Shown in pieces: positions 1 to 8,608 of a stretch of DNA of 64,000 bases. The notes beneath the pieces are model-generated. The model saw only the letters and a program-made list of their open reading frames with translations. It was not told the origin of the DNA and ran no database searches. Position 1 is the first letter of the stretch. The number at the start of each line of letters is the position of its first letter. This stretch comes from Combretum micranthum (Eukaryota > Streptophyta > Magnoliopsida > Myrtales > Combretaceae), in the NCBI GenBank assembly GCA_024138025.1, contig JAMXBD010002501.1:62001-126000 (forward strand), written 5' to 3'. Both the position numbers and the translations under genes were made by a program.

Positions 1-2144
1 TTAATAAATTAAAGTAAAAATTTCAAACTTTTCCCTTCCTCCACAAGCACAATGGCCGCGTGAATTGGCCCCCCCCTCCATGCTCCAATTTGCAGTTTTT
101 CTTTCTCCATTTTAACCTAATCTCATTCCATATATATATACTTTTTCTCTCTCTCTTCATTCTTTCACTTTTCAACTTTTACAAAGTGTAAAAGCTATCA
201 AATCCTCCCCATTTTCCGTCTCTTGGCCGTGAGTTTTCAAGCGCACACCACCCCCCCCCAACTCACACACACACACACACAACTTTTCATTCCTTTCTCA
301 TCTTCTATTCACTTCAAGTAAGTAAGCTTCACTCCTTCCATCATAGATCATTGTTATGGCTAAGGATTCTTGGATATTTCCAACCAAAGGACCCCATGAG
401 CTTTTGCTGGGGACAAGGAAATGTCAACACAAGAATACCGAATCATTACAAAGTAGATCTAACATTAAAGGAGCTTTCATGCCAAAGCTTTATGTTTATC
501 CATCAAAAAGTATTTTAAACAAAAGATCTTTTATAAAAATATGTTTTTTTGTTTTCAAAACTCATTTAAGCATATGAAATAATAGATCTATCATTTTACT
601 ACTCATAATCATGTAGGCATTTAAAGTTTCATTATTATTTTGTGTTTATGTGCATTAATAGTCTTTAATGCTTTTGTCTTTAGTAAATAACCTTCTTAGT
701 ATATAGATCTATGGTTAGATAAGTTAATAAAGTCAAAAGGAAAACACTTTTCAAGAAATGAACTTGTGTAAATTCGGATGACTTTGGCAACCTAGGTTAA
801 AAACACTTTTATCAACTTCTAAAATATCTTTTTCAAGAAAAATGAAGCCTATAGGTAATAGATAATGTTTGGTGATATATTTCATGAGTCTAAATGAGTT
901 TTACTAAAGAAAATGTGGAAACAAGAAATGAAGTCCAATAGAAGTTTTGAGCTAAAAGTCATGTAGACAAAATTCGTAATAATGGATGTATGGTTAGAAA
1001 ACACTATTTTTCCAACTTCAAAAATGGTATTTTCTTAAATAAATGAAGTCCTTAGGGTATAGGTAGGATAAATACTTAAATTTTTTAGTATAAAATATAT
1101 TTTTCTCAAGGAATCAACTTGAAAGTGGAATTTTCTAAATTCGGTTTTTGGAAACCCCTGGTAGAAGACCCACTTAAAAGTTTATAAATGAGGATTTTAT
1201 TAAAGAAATAAAGGCCTTAGGATATAACTAATATAAGGGTCAAAATTTCTTTAAATAAAGTAGAGTTTTCCTAAAGAAAATCCTTATAATATGTAGGTGT
1301 GACCAAGTATAGTAAACTCACTTGTTAAACAATAGCATGAAGTGGTTTTCTAAGAAAAAGTTTATTTAAATTCTTTGAATCTAAAAAGTTATAAGAATAG
1401 GCATTAGAGTTCATATCATGACATTCATGATAGGGAAAATCATTACCATTGCATTTAGTTTCATTTTGTACTTAGGAATCTCAAGTGCATTCATGAAAAC
1501 CACATTTTTGGAATCGATATACCTGCTGTACAGATCTGATCCCTCAATTCCAAGGCTTAGATATTTTCAAAACTTGATTTAAACTTCATATTTAGAAATC
1601 TTCCGAAGTAGATAGAAATCGATATAAAATTTGCGAAATTCCGACTTAAAACGACCAAGTTATGGCCATTTTAAAACGGGACTTCGAAAATGATGCGAAT
1701 TTCGATTTCACTAAGTTTTCTTCGAGTTTTAGTATCCTAAGATGGTAGAATACTTATTAGGGTATTTCTATGTGAATAGGAGAACCCGAGGATGTTGAAT
1801 CTTTGCCTTCGGACTATTATTACTAGAAGAAAGGCGAACCAATGGCGGAGTGAGTTTTTCTTCCCGATTCATTTATTGTATGTGCTTGTAAAGTAGTGTA
1901 CTAGAATGTAGGACAAATGAATGGATATGATAGAATGGGAATGATGGGAAATTATTGTTGATGATGATGTGAGAAACTCAAATTAAGAATATCGAAACCG
2001 GGTAATAAACTTTGGTTGTGTAGTTAGCTATGATGGATTGTCTGAAAAATTGTTTGATCGCCTAAGTAAAATGGCTTAATCAACTTCTTGGACTAATACT
2101 AAATTGACATGTGCATATTACAAGGGGAAGGAGCATTAGCATTT

Positions 2145-2334
2145 GTAGGTTAGTCGTGAATTATAAACGACATCGAATAATCATAGATTAGTCGTGAACC
2201 ATAAACGACATCGAATAATCGTAGGTTAGTCGTTAACCATAAACGACATCGAATAATCGTAGGTTAGTCGTGAACCATAAACGACATCGAATAATTGTAG
2301 GTTAACCGTGAACCATAAATGGCATATTGTTAGT
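2145..2334 (+). repeat. 38-bp minisatellite, 5 units, inside A 5' LTR
   Basis: Five head-to-tail 38-bp units start at 2145, 2183, 2221, 2259 and 2297. The unit begins GTAGGTTAGTCGTGAACC and ends ACGACATCGAATAATC. The last unit is diverged (GTTAACCGTGAACC...GGCATATTG). The matching place in A's own 3' LTR (11335-11447) has three units; related LTRs F, G and H carry two or three on the minus strand. Confidence 0.9.
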
Positions 2335-2363
2335 ACCGCAGTAGTCGTTAATCTGCTAACCCA

Positions 2364-2413
2364 GGATGGAGGGCGCAATTCCATCCACATATGATTTCCG
2401 GTTGGTCATATGT
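2364..2413 (+). other. Paired hairpin module in LTR (A 5' copy)
   Basis: Hairpin 1 pairs GGATGGA (2364-2370) with TCCATCC (2380-2386) over a 9-nt loop. Hairpin 2 follows directly and pairs ACATATGA (2387-2394) with TCATATGT (2406-2413) over an 11-nt loop containing TTTCCGG. The same two-hairpin layout occurs in the LTRs of B, D, F and I with changed but still complementary arms. It lies well downstream of the TATA-like box, so it should be in the transcribed part of the LTR. Confidence 0.65.
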
Positions 2414-2931
2414 ATGTTGAACTCACGTGTTTGATGCATACACTTGCTTGATTAATAACTTGCTTGAATTGTTGTGACATGAATGTTATTGTGGAAGATT
2501 ACACTCACTAAGCTAGTTAGCTTAGGTCCCTATAGTCCATTCCTTTTGCAGCTTTCCCATTTGTGGCTTTGGCGACGTGACCCGGCTGAACAGGTATAGA
2601 AGCTAGGAGTTTCCCCTAGAAGTTGGAATTTATGTTTTAGACTTCCATAGGAAACTTCTAAGACTTGGATGACTGTATAAGACCGTTAATTATTCTTTTG
2701 CGGGGGAATGCACCTTAGATTATGTAATATTTATTTATGTCTCATGAATTATACCCTATTGCTAATGCATGCCAAATTAAGCTTTTATCTCCATTTAGAC
2801 TTGTACTCTATTGTGTGTAAAGGTACGCCTTACATCTATCTAAGGCTCTCGAAAGACTAAGGCGGTAATTCGGGAATCTTATATGGTATGTGGCGGACTG
2901 TTACGTTTAGGGTACCCTATGGGGCGTGACA

Positions 2932-3039
2932 AGGAGGTTGACTGTAAGGGCCTATCTAAGTCAGTTCATCCGAAAGGATGATGGAGGATCTTCTAGCCGA
3001 GGACGACTCCCTAGCCCCTCACCGGACGACTCCGAATAA
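2932..3039 (+). pseudogene. Remnant (last 35 codons) of the chromovirus 5' ORF
   Basis: The frame starts at the first base after the LTR (AGG AGG TTG) and runs to TAA at 3037-3039. Its product matches the C-terminal end of the 354-residue ORF upstream of gag in element F (51203-52267, minus): both have RR-x-T-x-R-x-YLS, then DDGGSSSR, then a Ser/Pro/Asp-rich tail. The downstream non-coding sequence (about 3095-3130) also matches that of F (GGCAATGCGGGATGC). The other roughly 320 codons, the leader and the primer-binding site are absent. Function unknown. Confidence 0.8.
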
Positions 3040-3626
3040 GCCATGGAAGAATAGAGTCGAGTGTCCCATAGAGTCCAATAATATTTCTTTTTATTAGTAG
3101 GCAATGCGGGATGCCAATTTGCCTTAGGATCTCTTTATGGTTTAGTGTGTTGTCTTTCCTTTCCTTGTCTTTTTCCTTTCCATGTCCTTAGATGTTGTTA
3201 GATAGACGTTACCGGCTAGTATCGGAAGATTTGATTTGCGTTGTCTAATTTTGTTAGCTTATTTGAAATCAACTCTTGTACGGCGCAACAAATCAATGAA
3301 GTATTATGTTAATTCCAGAAATAAAGTTTCCCAAACATCATACTTTTGCATTAGTAGTAGACTACATTCATTACACTTAATTGCATAAACATATTCCCAT
3401 TCATATCATCGCTTGATTCAGAAATCCTTGGTTATTATGATTTCTTGATTTGGAATTCCTTCGATTGCTATGATTTCTTTGCTCTAAGAGCCTTTTTGTG
3501 AACGATTTGGAATTTTAATTTTCTTTGAACCTTTTGTAAATTCTATAGTTCTTTAAATTATTACTAAAATTCTCGCAAATTCCTTAATCAAAGTTTTATA
3601 AACCACAAAACTTTGAAGAAGAAATA
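3040..3626 (+). other. Non-coding spacer between 5' ORF stub and gag (element A)
   Basis: AT-rich sequence without a sustained open frame. Its first part is homologous to the spacer downstream of the 5' ORF in F. No promoter, hairpin or RNA gene was recognised. Confidence 0.6.
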
Positions 3627-5051
3627 AAACTTATTAAGACATTATGTAACAATCGAAACTGGAGAAACCGAAATAGAGAGCAAGAACCACTCCCAAGCGA
3701 GGCAAGTAGCGCGAACCAGCCAGATCAACCCCAAGCTAACCCACCTGAAGCTGCTCAGCTCGATCCCCAAGTAGCAATGATGAATGCAATTGGGAATTTA
3801 ACAAACATGTTTGCTGCATTCATCCAAAACCAAAATCAAAACGAACCCCGAAATCTCGAACCAAGTATCAGGGATTCGACACCTCTACCACCACCTCCAC
3901 CACCCCCGCCATATAGAAGAATGCAAGCGGAGATTCCCTTACCACCTGAGGAGCAATCTTATAATGCTCACTATCCACCCCCTCCACCACAAAGAGGATA
4001 CCAAAGGAGTTCCCTCCCCAATTTTATAAAGAGCAATCGCTACTTTGAAGGGGCATTTGGAAAGCCCGACGAGGCAGAGGATTGGTTAGCTCAAATTGAG
4101 TGCTCCTTTGCAGCTTACGAGACTCCACCACATCTCCGATTGGAGTACGACACCTACATGTTGAGGTATAACGCCCGGGTATGGTGGGAATCGAAACAAA
4201 GGAGTTTGGCGCCCCTGATTAGTTGGGAGACCTTTCGTAGGGAGTTCCTGGAGAACTATTTCCCTGCCAGCCTCCGAGTGAGGTATAGCGTAGATTTCTT
4301 GCATGTGAGACAAAGAGGCAGAACGATTGAGCAGTACGAGATGGAATTCAATCATCTGCTGCAGTATGCTCTTGAATCATACAAAAACAGTAAGGAACTG
4401 CAAAAACAGGTATTCTTGGAAGGTCTCGATGAAGACCTAAGGGTGAAGATACAGGAATCTAGGTTGCTAACCTATCTTGATGTAATTGAGAAGGCTCGGT
4501 TGATTGAAGGGGCTAAGAAGAGGAAATATGTTGAATCAGACAAAAGAGTGTTCAGAAAGAGGCACTTTGACGCCTCCAGCTCAAGCTATAAAGGGAAAAG
4601 ATTCAAGCCTTACCATGGATTTAAGGATAACCATGGTGGAAAGTTCAACCAAACCAAGCCCAGCATTTCCTGTTGGAAGTGCAAAGGAAGCTACTACCCA
4701 AGGCAATGCCAACAGCTGAAGGGCAAGTGCTTCTTCTGTGGCGAGGCAGGCCATCTAGTCTATGCTTGCCCAAAGAAGATGGCAATAACCTGCTACCTTT
4801 GTAAGGAAAAGGGCCACGTAACCTCCGAGTGCCCTCAACGGAAAAGTGGGACTGCCTGGCCTTATGGAAATCCGGGAAATGATAACCCCAAAGATCTAGA
4901 GCTAAAAGTGGAAGCCGTACAGCTTCGGCCATGCATGGGATGCGGCTGTACAACTTTGAAGGCCAATGGATGATCGAGGATGATGAGGAGGAAGGCATGG
5001 AGCTGGCCGCACTGGACCAAGGCGATGATGTAGATGGCGGCTTGGTGACAG
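3627..5051 (+). pseudogene. gag: gag of element A (capsid + zinc knuckles), one frameshift near the C-terminus
   Basis: Gag forms the virus-like particle and binds the genomic RNA. The uninterrupted part with an ATG is 3777-4973 (398 aa), and the frame is open back to 3627. In order it has a Gln/Asn-rich N-terminus, proline tracts (residues about 37-45 and 66-71), and a capsid region of the retrotransposon-gag type from FIKSNRYFEGAFGKPDEA to about residue 245. Three zinc knuckles follow: CWKC...C, in which the His is Tyr, then CFFCGEAGHLVYAC and CYLCKEKGHVTSEC. A frameshift near 4880-4910 moves the C-terminal box out of frame. That box (YNFEGQW, then an acidic stretch ending DGGLVTG) is intact in another frame at 4951-5051 and matches F. 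The true stop would be the TAG at 5054-5056, inside the putative intron. Confidence 0.88.
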
Positions 5052-5214
5052 GTTAGTAACAAGTTCCTTTTAGATAAAGTTCTTTGTTTTCTTAGCAAGT
5101 TTTAAAAAGGAAAATTTAAAACTGTGAAAGAGGAAAAGTTGAAATCTGGAAACCTTGGAATAGATAGCTGTTGAGTGATTAGGACCAAGTAGTGATAAAT
5201 GTTTATGGTAACAG
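5052..5214 (+). other. Putative 163-nt intron between gag and protease (element A)
   Basis: The gag frame ends ...GTGACAG and is followed by GTTAGT, a good plant donor that contains the gag stop TAG. At 5214 the sequence reads GGTAACAG, followed by GACGCATAGG. Removing 5052-5214 joins codons in phase and places the conserved VTG directly before the RIGVNG...AYVLFDTGA protease start. Element F has the same layout with the same 163-bp length (42388-42550). Inference only: no transcript was seen. Unspliced RNA would give Gag alone and spliced RNA Gag-Pol. Confidence 0.6.
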
Positions 5215-5614
5215 GACGCATAGGAGTAAATGGGAATGAAGCTTATGTGTTGTTTGATACGGGAGCAACCCACTCCTTTATCACTACCAGCTTGGCTAAG
5301 CAGCTTGGACTACCCATAGCCATGACAACCACAACCTTAAGGATTAAGACACCCACAGGTAGTGTTGTGTCGACCCGAGAGATAATAAAGGATTGTTTGC
5401 TAGAAATCCAAGGACATATCTCAGCAAGCGATTTGATAGTTTGGAGATGAGTAAATATGAAGTTATCCTTGGGATGAATTGGCTAAGTAAGGTTAAAGCC
5501 ATTGTGGACTGTCAAAGAAAGATGATAAGTTTTGATGACCACAGGAAGGAGAGAGTAGACTTCCTTGGAGAGATCATGGTGCGAAGAGATTACGGGTTAA
5601 GCTCCTTCGACTAA
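5215..5614 (+). pseudogene. pro: Aspartic protease of element A
   Basis: This is a retropepsin that would cleave the Gag-Pol polyprotein. The active-site motif LFDTGATHSF is intact, and further on come the LG.P hydrophobic stretch and ILGMNWLSKVKAIVDCQ. The frame is broken once near 5440, so the two halves are in different frames (5199-5450 and 5393-5614). If translated without splicing, ATG codons at 5199 and 5205 could start it, but related elements encode protease as part of a polyprotein. Confidence 0.85.
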
Positions 5615-6640
5615 TGATGGAAGATGAGGAAATTGTGATAGAAGATGCTGGATTAGAGAGGAGAAAGGAGAAAAGAGGACATACCCGTGGTAAATGAGTT
5701 TGAGGATGTATTTCCTGAAGTCTTACCCGGTTTACCACCAAAAAGAGAGATTGATTTTGAAATCACTCTAGCCCAGGTACAGAACCGATATCAAAGGCAC
5801 CATACCGGATGGCCCCGGTGGAATTAAAATTAAAACCCAATTGCAGGAGCTTTTGGATCAAGGATTCATAAGACCCAGCGTGTCGCCATGGGGCGCACCG
5901 GTGTTGTTTGTAAAGAAGAAGGACGGGTCTATGAGATTATGTATCGATTACCGGGAGTTGAATAAAGTCACAATCAAAAATCGATACCCCCTTCCAAGAA
6001 TCGATGACCTCTTTGACCAGCTTCAAGGGGCGAGTGTGTTCTCGCGCATTGATTTGCGCTCGGGTTATCACCATTGAGAAAAGCCGGAAGATGTGCCTAA
6101 GACAGCCTTTCGTACACGGTACGGGCACTATGAGTTCTTGGTGATGCCATTTGGGTTAACCAATGCACCGGCTGCATTTATGGACCTTATGAACCGAATT
6201 TACAAACCACTCTTGGATAAGTGTGTAATCGTGTTCATAGATGATATTTTGATCTATTCCAAAACCAGAGAACAACATGAGGAGCACCTAAGGATGGCGT
6301 TACAAACCTTAAGAGAAAATAAATTGTACGCCAAGCTATCTAAGTGCGATTTTTGGTTGGATAGATATCTTTCCTTGGACATGTAGTGACGGGAGATGGA
6401 ATATCGTTGACCCGAAAAGATAAAGCTGTAGTGGATTGGAAACAGCCCGAAACGGTAACCGAAGTGAGAAGCTTCCTAGGTTTGGCTGGTTATTACCGCA
6501 AGTTTGTAAAGGATTTCTCCAAGATTGCCAAACCTCTGACTCAACTGACACAAAAGAATGAGAAATTCGAATGGACAGATAAGAGGGAGCAAAGTTTCCA
6601 AGAGTTGAAACGGCGCTTAGTGTCAGCTCCAATTTTGGTA
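5615..6640 (+). pseudogene. Reverse transcriptase of element A
   Basis: The linker (5615-5840) and the RT palm/fingers are recognisable: [52 protein letters not shown], then [12 protein letters not shown] and the catalytic FIDDILIYS. The thumb and connection ([22 protein letters not shown]) follow. Breaks: the linker before 5841 is frame-shifted; a small deletion at about 6075 puts a TGA after GYHH; a third break near 6365 shifts WLDR. The catalytic Asp pair is unchanged but no continuous product can be made. Confidence 0.9.
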
Positions 6641-7085
6641 TTGCCTGACCCCGAAAAGCCTTACACAGTGCATAGTGACGCCTCAGGAATGGCCTCGGAT
6701 GTGTACTGATGCAAGAGGGAAAAGTCATTGCCTATGCCTCCAGGCAATTAAGGCCTCATGAACAAACTATCCAACACATTTGGAGTTGGCCGCTGTGGTT
6801 TTTGCCTTGAAGTTATGGAGACATTATTTGTATGGACAAAGGTGTGAAGTGTACACAGATCATAAGAGTCTCAAATACTTGTTCACACAAAAGGAGTTAA
6901 ACATGAGGCAGAGACGGTGGTTGGAACTCATAAAGGACTATGACTTGGGAATCAATTACTGTCCGGGAAAGGTAAATGCTGTGGCTGATGCCTTGAGCAG
7001 AAAGAATTATGGAGAAGTAGCAGGCCTAATCACAGAGCAAAAAGAGCTGATAAAGGAATTCGAAAGGTTAAGAATTGATTCGTAG
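6641..7085 (+). pseudogene. RNase H domain of element A
   Basis: The first catalytic region (PYTVHSDAS, about 6655-6685) is followed by two frame breaks (about 6690 and 6760). The rest is open at 6780-7085: [18 protein letters not shown], the [15 protein letters not shown] box and the [13 protein letters not shown] box. This is the standard Ty3/gypsy RT-linked RNase H that removes the RNA template during cDNA synthesis. Confidence 0.88.
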
Positions 7086-8280
7086 GGCAAGATGTCGAAG
7101 TGGAGATAGCAAATTTGGTTATGGAACCCACCTTGATCGACAGGATTAAAGAAGCCCAAAGATATGATGAGGCGATAAGGAAGATCAAAGAAGAAGTGCT
7201 CAAAGGGAAGTATAGTGACTTTACCCTGGATGATGAAGAGGTGGTTAGGATGAAAGGAAGATTATGTGTACCGGAAGATGAAGAATTGAGAAAAGAAATC
7301 ATGAGCGAAGCTCACAACTCCGGTTACACTGTGCATCCGGGAGGTACAAAAATGTATCAGGACATAAAAAGCCACTATTGGTGGAATGGATTGAAGAGGG
7401 ATGTGGCGGATTATGTTATGAAGTGCGCCGTGTGTCAGCAAGTCAAAGTGGAACATCAACGGCCAGGAGGATTATTAAAGCCACTACCTATCCCCGAATG
7501 GAAGTGGGATCAGATTTCAATGGACTTTGTGTGTGGATTCCCGAGAACCTCCACTGGATGTGATGCAGTCTGGGTAATAGTGGATCGTTTGACGAAGTCA
7601 GCACACTTCCTACCAATTAATATGACCTATTCGTTGGACAAATTGGCTAGGATCTACATCAAGGAGATTGTGCGACTCCATGGTATTCCAGCGGGAATCA
7701 TTTCAGATCGGGATCCAAGGTTTGTTTCGAAGTTCTGGACGAGCTACAAAAGAGCCTAGGCACCAAGTTGCATTTCAGTACTGCCTACCATCCTCAGACA
7801 GATGGACAGTCTGAGCGAACCATTCAGACCTTAGAGGACATGTTAAGGGCTTGCATATTGGAATTCAAAGGAAGTTGGGATAATCATATACCCCTAATCG
7901 AGTTTGCCTATAACAATAGCTACCACTCAACCATTCAGATGCCACCATACGAAGCCTTATATGGACGGCGTTGTAGGTCCCCTCTGTTTTGGGATGATGT
8001 GGAAAAGCTAGCTATTGGTCCTGAATTGGTTCAGGAAGCAGCTGATAAAGTCCGGGTTATTCAACAGAAAATGAAAGAAGCTCAAGACAGACAAAAGAGT
8101 TGGGCTGATCTGAAGAGAAGAGAACTGGAATTTCAAGTAGGCGATCATGTCTATTTGAAGATAAACCCAATCAAGAGCATAAAGAGGATGCGGGCTCAAG
8201 GGAAATTAAGCCCAAGGTATATTGGACCCTTTGAAATCTTGGAAAGAGTGGGAGATTTGGCCTATCGGCTAGCCTTACCG
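7086..8280 (+). pseudogene. Integrase (zinc-binding and catalytic core) of element A
   Basis: The HHCC zinc-binding module is visible ([11 protein letters not shown] ... CAVCQQVK, about 7310-7445). The catalytic triad is MDFVCGFP (first Asp), [10 protein letters not shown] (second Asp) and PLIEFAYNN (Glu). One frameshift near 7757 separates the second Asp from the Glu. The GPY/F-type C-terminal module ([24 protein letters not shown]) ends near 8275, where a second shift occurs. The protein would insert element cDNA into the host genome. Confidence 0.9.
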
Positions 8281-8579
8281 CCAACTTGTCGGGAGTTCAT
8301 AATGTGTTCCACGTATCAGTGTTAAGGAAGTATGTACCTGACCCTGAGCGGATAGTGGAGTTGGAACCCATTCGGTTAAAGGAAAATCTCACCTATGAAG
8401 AGCATCCAGTAGAAATCTTGGATAAGAAAACTCAGAAGCTTCGGAATAAAGAGATCCGATATGTTAAAGTATTGTGGAGAAACCACGCTTCTGAGGAAGC
8501 AACTTGGGAAGCTGAAGAGGAAATCCGAAGGAAATACCCCGAGTTGTTTGAGAATCAAGGTACGTCAGTTCAGTTTTGA
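8281..8579 (+). pseudogene. Chromodomain at the integrase C-terminus of element A
   Basis: The frame open at 8286-8579 encodes the end of integrase ([14 protein letters not shown]) and a chromodomain: [14 protein letters not shown], then VKVLWRNHASEEATWEAEE and IRRKYPELF. Chromodomains on integrases define chromoviruses and are thought to guide insertion into heterochromatin. The TGA stop (8577-8579) lies inside the conserved hairpin before the 3' LTR. Confidence 0.9.
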
Positions 8580-8608
8580 GGACAAAACTCTTTTTAAGGT
8601 GGGTAGGT
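8572..8608 (+). promoter_or_regulatory. Conserved stem-loop and polypurine tract, element A
   Basis: AGTTTTG (8572-8578), loop AGGA, CAAAACT (8583-8589) form a perfect 7-bp stem. Exactly 19 nt later the LTR begins. The 19 nt contain the polypurine tract AAGGTGGGTAGG, the expected primer for plus-strand synthesis. The same hairpin at the same distance is seen in B, D and F. Confidence 0.7.

Larger units (their letters stand above)
1..2931 (+). repeat. Element A 5' LTR (truncated by window edge)
   Basis: Base 1 aligns with about 9178 of the 3' LTR, so roughly 570 bp of this LTR lie off the left edge. The LTR ends GGGGCGTGACA at 2931. It holds a C-rich tract (68-75), a TATA-like TATATATATA near 130-140 followed by CT-rich sequence, a CA repeat near 262-282, a 38-bp minisatellite at 2145-2334, and a paired hairpin module at 2364-2413. 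Differences from the 3' LTR are mostly 1-bp indels in homopolymers plus scattered substitutions. Confidence 0.92.

Noticed and set aside
356..577. 73-codon ORF with ATG in A 5' LTR, similar frame at 9539-9760 in the 3' LTR
   Set aside because: It lies inside the LTR, has no known domain, and the two copies differ by indels that change the frame.
2145..2334. CRISPR-like regular repeats
   Set aside because: Units are contiguous with no spacers, lie in a plant LTR, and vary like a minisatellite.
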